Below are positions 10,801-23,638 of a stretch of DNA of 64,000 bases, in pieces. This stretch comes from Tetragonia tetragonoides. Taxonomy: Eukaryota > Streptophyta > Magnoliopsida > Caryophyllales > Aizoaceae. The position numbers were made by a program, and so were the translations under genes. The notes below the pieces were generated by a model that was given only the letters and a program-made list of their open reading frames with translations, was not told where the DNA came from and made no database searches. Within the stretch, counting starts at the first letter, position 1, and the number at the start of each line of letters is the position of its first letter. The stretch is taken from contig CM076140.1 in the NCBI GenBank assembly GCA_038025085.1, positions 16,636,001 to 16,700,000 of the forward strand, written 5' to 3'.

Positions 10801-11601
10801 ACAACAAACGACAGGTAACTTGATGGAACACGATGATCATAATTCATGACACAAGTTACAAAGCAGCCTCACAAAAGAAGTGGGAGATGCTCATAAAAAT
10901 TAAGAGCTTACCCTATATATAACATACCATGTATGCCATATCAATAGTGATCATTTGGGGATGTACAATAAAAGTTAAAATATTTCATTGTAGTTCTTTT
11001 AAATTTGAGCAAATATGTCCTCAATTAGAAGACTAGCCCAAACTTTCCGAGGAATGTATATCACCTCAACTAAAGCGTAGCCCCAAACCAAGATGGGTTG
11101 GTGTAGTGGTTCAGCACACCATCCCTTAAACAAGTGGTTGGGGGTTCGAATCCCAACTCTTGCGAATGGAAAAAGTCCCTTGGCCAGCCTCCTACCGCTT
11201 AGTGCGCTGACAGTTGGGGCGAGGGGATTAGTCATTGTGATCGACGGTGAGATACGCTTGGCAAAGACAAAAAAAAAAAAGTGTAGCCCCAACTTTTTCT
11301 ATCCAATTCCTCTTCCCCACAAGTAAATTGACATCTACAACATCAAAACTGGGGACACAAAACCACTAAACAGAACATAAGTCTATTTTACAAGACACAA
11401 AACCAAGAGCAGAGCCTTGAATTTGAACACACATCCCACGAATTAATTAACCTCCCAAAAATATTACCAAAAAAAATTAACCTCCCAAAAATAAGGAAAT
11501 ATGAAGAACTACTTGGACATTGTGAAACCCAAACAAAATCAATTTTTAACAGGATACAAGTCCCAAGTACCACACAAACCACTCACAAAGAGACAACAAC
11601 G

Positions 11602-11641
<40 letters not shown>

Positions 11642-12534
11642 GGTGATCAAACTCCATATGATGAAAGGGTAATGTTAAAAAGTAAACAACAACTAAAACT
11701 AGCGCAATGTGCAAAACCTACCATGCCTAGTTAACGCAAAAACACAAAACCCAGATCAGAAAATTGAAATCCAAACATCCACGTAGTAATTAAACAACTA
11801 AACCACGAAAACAAGACAAACTATAGCACATTGTGAAAACCTAAGAATCTAATTTCACAGAACACAAATCCCAAAATAAAATCAAGTAAAACGTACGAAC
11901 AAACCACTAACATTAAAACACACACCACTCGAAAAAGTTGTAAATTAAAATCACAATAATCAAACGCTAGGTTATCAAAATTGACGTAAATACAAAACCC
12001 AGAACAGAGTATGGAAAACCCAAAAATCCACGTACTCTTAAACAACACAACAAACCATATAAATCAAAGAAAAAAGAAAAACCCATAGCCACATTGTAGA
12101 AACCTAACGAATTTCAATATTCACAGAACATAAATCCCAGAATTAAAAAAATATATATACAAACACGAAATAAATAAAATCAGAGTGATCAAACATTAGA
12201 TGATAATAATTAAGTAATTAATTTAATAAAAAAAGGGATAATTAAGTCACTAACCATCTTGTGGAGTACTGAAATTGACATAACCATAACCAAGAGAAGA
12301 ACAACGAGTCTGATCTCTACAAACCCTAACAGTAACAACAGGGGCAACTTGATTAAACAGATCAAACAATTGTTCTTCATTCACATTCACATCTAAATCA
12401 CCCACATACAGAGACAAGTTCCCGAATCTTGTCGCTGTAAAATCCACCGGCGACAAAACCTGAGTCACTGGTGGTGGTGATGGTGAAAGGGGTTGATGAA
12501 CTTGTTGATTCACCGGAGTTGAAGTTGCCGCCAT
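7884..12534 (-). CDS. PABP: Poly(A)-binding protein, seven exons, apparent 1-nt frameshift in exon 6
   Basis: Minus-strand exons: 12534-12255, 10747-9972, 9876-9799, 9713-9624, 9061-8768, 8575-8356 and 8108-7884, all with GT-AG borders. The product of about 653 residues has four RRMs: LSLYVGDLDVNVNEEQLFDL; ANVFIKNLDASIDNKALHDT with KGYGFVQYE; TNVYVKNLSEDSTDEELKK with RCFGFVNF; and ANLYLKNLDDSINEENLKE with KGSGFVSF. A linker rich in Pro, Gly and Gln follows, then the C-terminal MLLE domain (GEHLYPLVE, KVTGMLLEMDQTEVLHLIES). It binds mRNA poly(A) tails and interacts with initiation and decay factors. Exon 6 is 220 nt and starts in one frame but ends in another near 8450-8470. Either a 1-nt indel (a CCCC run is nearby) or a small unrecognised intron is involved. 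Intron 1 contains a SINE. Confidence 0.92.
11087..11282 (+). mobile_element. tRNA-derived SINE with target duplication
   Basis: The body begins near GGTTGGTGTAGTGGTTCAGC, which resembles a pol III A box. A B box GGTTCGAATCCC follows about 50 bases later, and the body ends in a run of twelve A. The target duplication GTAGCCCCAA occurs at 11077-11086 and 11283-11292. It lies in PABP intron 1, opposite to the gene's direction. It is not a tRNA gene, because no cloverleaf closes. Confidence 0.88.
11601..11641. repeat. (CAA)n microsatellite
   Basis: A run of ACAACAACA units in PABP intron 1. It makes a spurious poly-Gln reading frame on the plus strand. Confidence 0.9.
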
Positions 12535-12899
12535 TGGTAAGGGATTTGATGAGAGAGAAAGGATTTTAGGGTTAGGGTTTGAGAGAAGGGTGGAGAGTAT
12601 ATGGGATTTTTTTTTCTTTTTTTTTTGATGGATATATGAGATTTTTGATATGGGAAGAGAGGTTGTTTCCAATGGAGGAAACTGGAGGGAGAGGAGAGGG
12701 AGAGAGAGAGTGAAAAGGCCAAAAGAGTGGAATTTGGGATGGGTTTGGAGTATTTATATGGAGAGAGAAAGAGTGAGGGTGTTTGGGTTTGGTTGGGAAC
12801 CCCGGTTTTGTACTTTTGAGGACTGTGATGTGGGCGTATGTTTGTATTTTGGAGTTTTGGGTTGGTTTGTTTGAAAGGGACCAAGAAGTAAGAACTTAG

Positions 12900-13545
12900 G
12901 TTGAACGGATAGTGATATGGGTACGGATATGGATGCAGGATATTGCAATTTATTTCTTAGGATACGGGTATGACAAAAATATAATTTAAAATATATAATA
13001 TAACAACTTAAAAAGAAAAAGTTAAGTACAATTCAATTTATGACTTTTACTAATATTGTTAACATTTATATAATATTCTCCATTAAAAATACAAGATCAG
13101 AGCTGAAACACGTGAGTAAGTTGATGATTAATTAGTTGCTAATATGGATGTGTGGAAGATAGAGAGTTGGCGAACCGACCAGCTGATTCGTTAGGCGTAA
13201 GCCTTTATATTAGACAAGATGGAGGCTATGATGAAAGAGAAAGGTCATTTCTTTAGGTTGCATAGAGATATATTTAAAGAAATACTTAATCTTTGTTGCA
13301 AAAAATATAATTTATTGAAGTGTTTGCTGATTTGGCGTATCCTTAGAGTATCCACTGTGTATCCGAGGAGTATCCGTAATTATTTTGGGAAAAAACTTAA
13401 TACGAAAAAATAGGATACTTCTCCGATACGTATCGGGTGCGTATTCCCAAGTATCGGGCGTGTATCCTAGAAGTATCGGTATCCAAAACGTATCGGGCGT
13501 GTTTCGAAATTCATTTATGTTTGGAAAATTCATTTTTAACATCTA
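12900..13545. repeat. Spacer with diverged GTATC/GGATAC words
   Basis: Words such as GTATCC, GATACGTATCGGG and GGGTATG recur at 12905-12975 and especially 13330-13510. No gene is seen. It separates the PABP promoter from the AT-rich transposon-like block. I cannot name the repeat family. Confidence 0.5.
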
Positions 13546-13744
13546 TCAATTCATCAAAGAAAATATGAAAATTTTGTTAATTTTTCCAAAATTCATTTTT
13601 GCAGTAAAAGTCATTCAGTAAAGATGTCAAAATCAGAACAAAGCAGCTTCAGAACATGCAAAGAGGATTCAGCTTCAGCTTCTAGGTAGTTGTTCTATTG
13701 GATTAATGAATCATTTCCGTTGATGAATTTTTCAATCTGTTAAT

Positions 13745-14612
13745 GAATTTGCTATATGTCTTTCGCTTAAATGAATGTTGGAATTCTATTGATGAATTTG
13801 TTGAAATGAATCTTTGATTGTGGTTAAATGAAATGGTCATGTGAACATAGCTAGCTTGCTTTTAGATAAAATGAATCTTTCATATTGAATGAAACATTGA
13901 TCATGTTTATTTCTCTTGATGAATTTTTTAACAGAAATGAATGTTTGATTTCGGTGGATAAATATGTTGATCTTAATTGATGTAGCTTTGAATTTAGTAA
14001 ATGAATTGATCATCTTAACAATAGGTAGATTGCTTTTGGATAAAATGAATCTTTAGCTTTCCTTGATGAATTTGTTGATATTAAATGATCAATCTTTTGT
14101 TTAATGAGATTTGTCATTCTGTTCATCATGAATCTATTATAGTTGATAAAATGAATCTTTGTTATAGATTAATAAATTTTTGAATATGATTAATGAATTG
14201 ATCATTTTAAGATAGCTATGTTGCTTGATGAATGTACCTTCTTAACAAAAATCTAGTTTCTCATTGATGAGTTTTGATCATGTCGATTAAAGAACCTTTT
14301 GATTTCCTTTAATGAATTTGCTATATTTCTTTCGCTTAAATGAATGTTTGATTTCTGTTGATGAATTTGTTGAAATGAATCTTTGATTTTGGTTAAATGA
14401 AAATGCTCTTGTGAACATAGCTAGGTTGCTTTTACATAAAAATGAATCTTTCATATTGAAAGAAAACTTTGATCATGTTTATTTCTCTTGATGAATTTTT
14501 TAACAGAAATGAATGTTTGATTTCGGTTGATGAATATGTTGATCTTAATTGATGTAGCTTTGAATTTAGTAAATGAATTGATCATCTTAACAATAGGTAC
14601 ATTGCTTTGAAT
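13745..14612. repeat. Roughly 570-bp tandem duplication inside Ulp1-like intron 1
   Basis: The sequence at 13745-14037 reappears with about 90% identity at 14315-14612, including TTGCTATAT..TTTCGCTTAAATGAATG and the run TTTCTCTTGATGAATTTTTT. A further piece, 14225-14320, recurs at 16875-16970 beyond the LTR insertion. The matrix is TGAAT-rich. Confidence 0.8.
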
Positions 14613-14643
14613 AAAATGATTCTTTGTTATAGATTAATGAATT

Positions 14644-16715
14644 TGAAGGGTGCACTAAGGAACTCTAGAGGGGGGGGGGGATGAATAGAGTGACGCTTAC
14701 TTTCGCAATAAAACAAACTTTTGTTACTTAAGAACAGTGGTGAGAACAACGTTGTGAACGTTGTTCCTATGCAGCAGATTAAGCACAATACAAAAGACTA
14801 GAAGTAAATAACACAAGGCTTTTTTCACGTGGAAAACCTCCTAGGCTTAATAGGAGTAAAAACCACGACCCAGTTACTTGGGATTTTGTCACACTACTTC
14901 TCTTATTACTGGAGCCACAACATGATACATCACAGTACCCTAACACACCACACACCGTTACTAATGTGTTGCCAATGCTTCCAAGTCACACACTGACCTG
15001 AAGGAAAACTCTACACTCGTTACTAATCTAGAGTAATTACAGATCTCTTTGAGTATAATGACTGCCTTACAACTCTCTTCTTTAATAAGCAAATAAGACT
15101 ACAATGAAAACCTATTATGCAATGAGTACGCAAAGGAAAGACTCAAACGGATCTGACAGGGAACAGGGTCCAAAGGTTGTTCTCAGTGTAATGCTGGACT
15201 GTATATGTATGGACGACTTGGATGTTTTGAATATGATTTGAAAACTCTTTTGCACGTCAAAACTCTCTCAAGGCATGAAGTAAAACTGAAGCTATTCTCC
15301 ACCTTATATAGGGGAGGTGAAGGCTCAGTTTCCTTCTAGGTTAAAATCGTTTTCCAAAAGATAATATCTCCAAAAAGATATCCTAGAGTTTGAGATAAAG
15401 CAAAACACTTTTACTTTATAAAACTCTAATGAATCTAGATGGAAATTAATCCAACATATTTTACAGAAGATTTAGGCCAGCTAATATAGGTATATTATCA
15501 GAATATAAACTCTAAAAGATAAGAGAGATATTCCATAAGATAATACTTTCCATAACAAATAATACTTGGCCATAAAGTAAAAGATAATATCTTTTTCAAA
15601 ATAAAATCTTTTTCCAAATCTGTAAAATCGATTTTGCAATATCTAAATTTCCAAAACAATTTATATTTCACCAGGAAAATATTTGTGTGAAGATCTATAA
15701 AGATAATACACAAATATTCACAGAAATAATAAATACGATATTATGCAAAACTCGTCCAGATACACAACTAGAAGGAACAAGGTCCAAAGCGTTTGTTCCC
15801 CTTTCGTTCCTTCAAGCTCTAGTGCTGGTCATAGAGAACAGGGTTCACAAGACTGTTTCCCTGTGCTCTTTGAACCTTATGCACTTCAACCTTTGTGTAT
15901 GTTCGTCCCTTGTCAAGACCACTTTGAATCCAACCTATAACACACTCAATGCATAGTACATGAAGACTAATAATATAAATACCAACTAAAGACATAGTCT
16001 TCATGTCTTGTAAGGATCCAAGCATCTTCATGAGCAATCATGCATCAAGCGCTTCAACTTCTTGAATCCTTAAGTAAACCTGCCATCATAGTTAGTTTAC
16101 ACAAGGATAAGGACACTACGTTTGTTATCATCAAAACCAGGAACCCAACAAATTCCCCCTTTTTGATGATGACAAACTAGTAAGCTTATCTGAGCTAGAT
16201 ACCAATTGTACTAAGTCCAAAACTAACTCAAGCGCTTACCGTAACTTACCATTATTGTGAACCTTCCCGTAGAACCAGGTAACTAGGAACAGGGTTCACA
16301 ACTTCATACAAAACCAAACTTGCACTTTTGTTAGCTTACATGTGATAAGTCCAATAGTTTGTCAATCCATTAAAACCGGAATTCAACAATTTCCCCTTTT
16401 TTGATGATGACAAACTATTGTGCTTATCTCAACAACATAACAATGAAATACAAGCTAACTCATGCACTTACCAAACCGTGAACCATCCAGTAAAAACAAG
16501 GTTCACTAGTTCTTCAAGAATGCTCAAGTATATCAACACTCAACGACCATTAATGAGAGACAGAATAAAACATCTTTTGCAAAATATTTTATTCACAAGA
16601 CCAGTAGAGAATCAATCTAGAATATCAACCAATTCAGAACAACAACCATATATGAGTAGAGTTATCAAGATGCTAACTATCCATAGTGAATAGAGTCAAA
16701 ACCAGAAATCCAACA
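14644..16715 (-). mobile_element. Solo LTR of a Copia-like element, about 2.07 kb
   Basis: On the plus strand it runs from TGAAGGGTGCACTAAGG, with CTCTAGAG plus a G run plus ATGAATAGAG as in many plant LTRs, to AAATCCAACA. It is flanked by GAATT (14639-14643) and TAATT (16716-16720), a 4/5 target-duplication match. Removing it rejoins the intron repeat seen intact at 14150-14215. The polypurine/LTR-start-like sequence (minus strand CATCATCAAAAAGGGGGAA then TGTTGG) occurs at about 16150 and again at about 16400, suggesting internal LTR duplications. No coding domain is visible. Confidence 0.7.
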
Positions 16716-19700
16716 TAATTTTTGAATATGATTAATGAATTGATCATTTTAAGATAGCTACATCGCTTTTGCTTAAATGAATATTTTGCTTAAGCAACAT
16801 CATGAATAGGTTGCTTTTGCTTGGTTAATGAAATGATGAATCTTTGATTTTGTTTAATGAAATTTGTTATGTTGCTTGATGAATTTACCATCTTAACAAA
16901 AATCTAGTTTCTAATTGATGAGTTTTTATCATGTCGATTAAAGAACCTTTTGATTTCCTTTAATGAATTTGATCTTGTTGACTGATTTCACATAGATGAA
17001 TCTTTTATTTGCGTGATGAATTTAGTCATTCTAATTGATCAATATTTGATTCTTGTTAATGAATATTTGAAGTTCATTAATGATGTGATCATCTTATTGC
17101 TAGATTTGGTTAGGTTGAGAGAACCTTTGATGTTTCCATCTTTGTGATGCATTTCATTGTATTTTAAATGAATAACATAACTAGTTCCATGAGTTTTATA
17201 GCAGTATTGATGAATGCAGTACATTCTCATGATGAATATGAATATTTAACTGTGAATTATATGTTTTCATTCTAGCTTGAGGACAGGAGATGATGAAGAA
17301 ACATCATCAAAAGCTGTTTCAATTAATAAAATAATCCTACGTGTTGCTAAACTTAAACCTATCAACTCTGCTCCTCCGAGTTCTAATCAAAGTGTCCATC
17401 AGCTTCGGGCGAATTGGGGGCAAAGACATGTGGAGATATTGTAACGGATGTGCAGCCATTATCATCTAGGAAAAGAAAGTTTGATGATGATGACATTGTT
17501 CACATTTGTTCATCTGGAAGGATTGATTGTAGCTCAAGTGGTCCTGCTGAGAAGGAATCAGAGCTGTTAGAGAATAGACCAGCAGAGATTGAAGGAGATG
17601 CAGGAACACATGGTTTAGAAATTGGGGGGGATCTTCAGATAAAAACTGTATATACAAGGACTAAACGAGGATGGGAAACATTGGCACACAAATGTACTGA
17701 CATTGCTCTTCGCCAACCAAGGCATATAGTTCCTAAATTTCAAAGGACTTTTGTATTTGAAGTTCAGTACAATACATGGTGAGTTTACAAAAAGGATTAT
17801 AATGAATTTGGAACATGTCATTCGTTACTACGACTTTGTCAATGGAGATAGGTTAGTTATAGGGGAAGAAGATGTGTTCTTGACACTAGGGCTTCCAAGA
17901 GGTCCAAAGAGAGTAGTTGAGGCAAAAAGTCAAACTGAAAGTGTTCAGTTTCACCAACTGGTAGAAGATTGGAGAGAAAGATGGGGGGGGGGGGGGAAAC
18001 TCCAGCAACTTCTGAAATGCTTGATACAATAGCAACAAGAGGCGATCATGGAGATGAATTTAAGAGAGATTTTGTAGTATACGTGATGGCAGCTCTACTT
18101 CAAGGTCGACAAAGCCGACCATGTCCTTATAAGTACCTGTACAGTCTCATGAATGTCGACGAGATAAAGCAATACAACTTCTGTCAGTTTGTTGTGAAGA
18201 GTCTCAGTGACAATGTAGGAGACTGAAAGAGTAATCCGAGAAGTTTCTTTAAAGGGCCATTGCTGTTTCTTATGGTTAGTTTTCTTTAACTTGAGCTTTA
18301 TCTATTCGTTTATCAAATCATTTCTCTGAATTATTAAACAAAAACAGTATGATATTATTCTGCGTGCAGTTATATTAATTAATGAATTTATCATCTTTAA
18401 ATAGCTAGATTGCGTTTCCTTACAAGAACATTTTGATTTCCTTAAATTAATATGATCATGTTTATTGATGAATGTTGTTTTAACATACATGAATCTTTGT
18501 TTCCCGTGATGAATTTGATCATTCTGATTGATGAATTTCTCAAGTTCATTAATGAATTCATTATCTTAACATAGCTAGATTTTCTTTGGGTTAAATTAAA
18601 TGAATTAGGTCATTCTGATTGATCAATCTTTGACTCTTGTTAATGAATTGATCAGCTTAAAGTAGCTTGATTGCTCTAGTTTTAATGAATCTTTGGTTGA
18701 ATGAATCTTTGAAAATCTTAACATAATATTAACTTATTCTCCATGCAGTTATGCTACTGTGACAGAGTGATATTTAAAGTCAGAAGTGTCCCTAGGGAAT
18801 TCTCAATCACAAGAATTTGGACAGCAGAAGACATATATGAGCGGGTGAGTGATGAATTGAAGGAAAATTTTGGCAAATGATCAGTTAAAGAACGCATAGA
18901 TATTACTGGTGTTGGTGAGTTTTCGTAAAAATTTAGATTACTTTTATACTAATTTCTAATGAATTTTGTGATTACAATACTTCTGATTTTTAGATGTTGA
19001 GGAGGTGTTGGATGGTCCTCCTTTTGAAGAAAATGAAGCAAATGATGGTGATGACTCCGAAGGACAAAGTGGGGAGGATCATGATGGACCATCAGGAGCT
19101 GCTGAGGAACATAATCATGAGCTTGATGCACCAGCCGAAGCTCATAATGAACGATCAGAAATTGGTACTCAGCATCTGACAGCTGACCTTGCTGCTACAT
19201 CAATAGCGCACCATTCAGCAGAACAACATGACCATGAGTGCTTCAACAATGATTCAGCTACCGATGACCAAGATTTCAACCTTTGTTCAACTGAATTGCA
19301 TGAGTTTTTGGTGCCTACATTTGAACCTCGACTGGCACAATCAATTCCTCCCATCCTGAACCAGAACCACAGCCTTTTTCACCTTTGGTGGTTCAAGATC
19401 CAATTGAAAAAGAACTTGAATTATGCCAATCTCACAATTGCACTGAAAGTACTACCTCTCCTAATCAGCCAACAAAGGATAAGAATGTGAATCCTCGAGA
19501 GGTAAATGTTTCTATGCATATAACATTCAAATTATATTATGCCTCACTGAATATTTTTGATTTAAATTAATGAATTCTTTGTGTACTAGGCATACAGAAC
19601 TAGGCTTGCAGATGTCGCCTTAAGGATGGCTAGCATCTTTGTTGATTTTGGTGAAACAATTCATGAGGGAGTGAATTATATGCCTGAGAGTGAGCTCCTG

Positions 19701-21899
19701 CAGAGAGTTCAGAACACTTTTATAAATATGTTCACAGGGTTTTCTGAGAGCCAGAGACAGAGTCAAGAAGCGTTAAGACAAAGCCAAGAGGCGACGAGAC
19801 GGAGCCAAGAGGCAGAGGAGAATGCTAAGCTTGATATTGAGAGTGAAATGGATAGGGAGAATGAGGTATTGCCTTCTGAAGAGGCACAACCAAGCTCAAG
19901 CAGACAAGTACCGCGCATAGAGCTTGAAGACTTCTTTGAAACTGAAGAAATACTTCGAGCAGTTGATGCGATGGAGAAGGCAGCCATCTCTATTTCCCTG
20001 ACACCTCCTTCATTTGATTTAGGGATATCTCCAATTTCAACCCCTTTAAAAGTCGCCTCAGATATTGCCAAAATGTAAAAACTGCTTACTTCATATATTT
20101 CATTTGATGAATTTTATATCTTATGTAAATGAATTGATATGTTTAATGAATGTTATATATTTACAGGTACAGCGAAAATGATAATGAACAAGGTTGTAGT
20201 TACATCACTCCCCCTGCTCCTAGACTGCCGCTGTCCATCAGCGATAGCCCTCCAATAAGTGATGAACTTACTCATACTGAACCTTCTACTGAGAACAAAG
20301 GCAAACATTTGATGACAAGAGAAGAACGAGCAGCAAGAGCAGAAGAGATGATACGACAACGGTACCCAGACCGTCTTCCCTTTGCACTTCGATCACCATT
20401 CTGGACCAGACATGTTAATGTTGCAAAGCGGTGCACTGAGCAAGAGCAGCAAGTGGTTGATTATGCATTCTCAGAAGAAAGATGCTTCAACACGTATGCA
20501 TACCCTATACCATAAAAATCATCAATTATAGCTTCTTTTTTGGATATATATCAAATCAAATATTAATTACTCTTACTTTTATTTCATCCAGTAAGGTGCT
20601 AGTAAGAATCCGACCATTTCTTTTCACAATAAGAAGGGGCGTATTTCTTACCCTTGGAGGGATTACCAGTGAGAGAGATGCTGTTGACAATCAAATTATC
20701 GATGTTTGGACTTTGATACAACAAAGAGCGAGCTAGAAGTTCTGAATTACCAAGGAGGTTTTTCTTGTCAACAAACGTCTATGTAAGTTTTAGTTGTGTG
20801 AATTATGTGAATCACCATTCTTTATATAATTTAAACCCAATATTGAAAATAACTATAATGAATTCATTTGTCAAAAGGTCCACTTCACTTTATTGTACCG
20901 GAAGAAAAGCAAATCCAAGAATTTGTGGACCGAATTCACCTTGAGATGGAACATTGCAACATGAAAGACCTCAGGGATGTCAGTCTGGTAACATTCAACT
21001 CATATTTCAATTCATCTTGTTTGTAGCAGAATTTATAACTCCTCTACAATGAATTCATTTACATAAACTGCTCATTCATTGATATAACACATTGAATTCA
21101 TTGCTCCTTTGGTGTGAATTCATTTACTTAAATTCATAGCACATGCAATTCATCTTTCAATTCTTTTGCATTCGACTGTGTTCATCAAAGAAATTAATTT
21201 TGTGCTTACCAATTCTATGATAGTTCTTCTTTGCAATTGGTTTAAGCAATCACTCCTACACAGTTTGTGTCAATTTCAAATCTCGCTTTATTGAGATTCT
21301 TGACAACAGGAAACTACCCAAAGAAGTTTCCAAGAAAGCAAAATATGGTCGTGTAATTGAAAATATTGTAAGATTTCATACTTTATATATATTCATGCTT
21401 AATGAATACTAGAAATAATATATGTTTGTCAGAATTGTTTGGTCTTTTCCTTGTTTGCTTTGAATTCATTTAACTGTTTTTATGTCATATTTAGGTCAAA
21501 GGATTTACTGTTTTCTTGACACAAATAAAACATCCTAAGGCTGAAGAAGTAAAACTGTACAAAGACAAGATCATGCCTTTACCATGGCGTAATAACAACA
21601 ACATTTCAGATTGTGCCATATATACCATGAGGCACATGGAGACATACAAGGGCACAATGGAAGGTTATGAACCTTTCGCTAAGAATGACGTAAGTAAAGT
21701 TCCTGTCTTATATCCTTTAATTCAGCCTTTGAAAAAATATATGTGCCTAACTCTTTATGCCTGTTATCTTTCACAGGAGGTAGCAGTAAAGACACTCAGG
21801 GTCAAGTACTGTTACAGTATCATCACAAATGAAAACAATGATGAGAGGAAGAGGATCTTGGCAAGAGTGAAAGACAGCTTCATGAAAAATGACCCATAG

Positions 21900-23638
21900 A
21901 TGTTATGATGAGTTATAGTCTGAACAAAATGTATAGGGTCAAGTACTGTTAAACTATGGAAATTTCATATTTGTATAGTAAAATATCTGAACAAAAATTC
22001 TATATAGTCATTTAGTACAGATTCTGATCCAAGTGTTGATACAAAACTGGAATTGAATGGAAATGAATTCCATCTGCTATTATTAGTACAGATTCTGATC
22101 AAAAGCCTTGGTACATTCTGCAGATTTGGTTTCAGATATGAATTCAATATTCCAATTAAGAAAACTGGAATTAATGGAAATGAATTCAATGTGCTATTTT
22201 CAAGATGAATTGGAAGCTACAATGTAAATGAATTCATGCAATTCCCACAATGAATTCAATCTGGTGCATTGATGAAATTGATTACTTAAATAAATGAATT
22301 CAGAGCAAAAAAGCAATGAATTCTAGTATGAAAAATGAATTTTCTTAAGTAAATCAATCCAAAGCAATATCAAGTCTTTCTTAAAAAAAATAAGTAAATA
22401 ATATGATCACAAAAGAACGCAGCACAAAAACAGATCTTTGATGGCTAATTTCAACATGAATTGAGAAAATACAATGGAAATGAATTCCATGTGATTAAGT
22501 ACATAAACAAAATGAATTTAGAGCAAAAAGGAGCAATGATTTTACCTGCTCTTTCCCCTAACTACTAGTTAGGGGAAAATGAATTAAAAGGGAAAACCCA
22601 ATGAATTCTTTCAAGAGGATTCATTTTCAAGATGAATGCATTATTTTCAAGAAGAATTCAAAGATAAAACCAAATGAATTCAATATGGTACATTGATGAA
22701 TTTCAGTACTTAAGTAAATGAATTCAGAGCACAGGAGTGATGAATTCTGCCATAAAAATCAATGAATCACAGATTGCTCTTTGTTGACTGTTTTCAACAT
22801 GAATTCAAAGCTCAAATCCAAATGAATTCCATGTCCTATACTGATGAATCTAAGTACTTACAAAAATGAATTCAAAACAAATAAGCAAATGAATTCCATG
22901 TGCTATGCTAATGAAACTAAGTACTTATGAAAATGGGAAAAACCAATGAATTAAAAGGAAAAAACCAATGAATTTTTCTTAAAAAATAAGAGGATTCATT
23001 TTCAAGATGAATGCATTATTTTCAAGAAGAATTCAAAGATAAAACCAAATGAATTCAATATGGTACATTGATGAATTTCAATACTTAAGTAAATGAATTC
23101 AGAGCACAGGAGTGATGAATTATGCCATAAAAATCAATGAATCAGAGATTACTCTTTGTTGGTTGTTTTCCCTATCAACTACTTAGTCAAGGTCACACCA
23201 AAATAACGCACAAAAAGCGCAACCTTAAGAATTAAACAATAGTTTGATGACTTAGGCTAAATTGCAATGAATTCAAAGCACAAAACCAAAAATGAATTCC
23301 ATGTCCTATACTGATGAATTTAAGTACTTATGAAAATGAATTCAAAACACAAATAAGCAATGAATCATAAATTCTTCTTTCATAAGTAAAAATGATGTTC
23401 ATTCATTGCAGCGTATAACAGATAGAAAATAAACAAACACGAGAAGGATACTTCCATTCCATTCATTAAAAATTTACATCCAAAAAGACATGACAACACA
23501 AACGAATTCATTAGCATTCTTTACACATCAAAAAGAAACTGGTTCACTATACAGTTTAGTTAACTGCAAATCCTCCAAAAAAAATATTGCTGGACACTAC
23601 AGCACCAAAAACCAGCATAAAAATTAGCATTCACCCCC
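21900..23638. repeat. TGAATTCA-rich noncoding matrix with 373-bp tandem duplication
   Basis: There is no gene between the Ulp1-like 3' end and the F-box-like 3' end. A block from 22613 to about 22785 recurs at 22988 to about 23160 with only a few changes (both start AAGAGGATTCATTTTCAAG), an offset near 375. EcoRI-type palindromes (ATGAATTCA) appear every few tens of bases. Confidence 0.75.

Larger units (their letters stand above)
13624..21899 (+). pseudogene. Ulp1/C48 cysteine-protease-like gene, decayed, multi-exon
   Basis: Exon 1 (13624-13685, MSKSEQSSFRTCKEDSASAS) joins in phase to an exon starting at 17276. Later blocks carry signatures of transposon Ulp1-like proteins: DRLVIGEEDVFLTLGLPRGP near 17850, FKRDFVVYVMAALLQGRQSR near 18060, VIFKVRSVPREFSITRIWTA near 18770, an acidic section at 19004-19500, and a Gln/Ser/Arg-rich coiled stretch near 19750. 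The protease end is VDNQIIDVWTLI (20680), HSYTVCVN with FIEILDNRK (21260-21310), and ISDCAIYTMRHMETYKG (21605), which keeps the catalytic Cys. Disablements: frame changes near 17410, 17780 and 19345, another at a 14-G run (17983-17996), and in-frame TGAs near 18224 and 18878. Intron 1 holds a solo LTR. The family normally removes SUMO; here activity is doubtful. Confidence 0.75.

Noticed and set aside
11093..11170. Possible tRNA gene (TGGTGTAGTGG... GGTTCGAATCC)
   Set aside because: The boxes are pol III-like, but no acceptor stem closes, and the A tail and target duplications show a SINE.
11501..11734. Poly-glutamine protein frame
   Set aside because: A CAA microsatellite in PABP intron 1; no conserved flanks.
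22600..23170. CRISPR-like array from regularly spaced TGAATTCA
   Set aside because: Spacing is irregular, the word is short and palindromic, and the context is a plant transposon.
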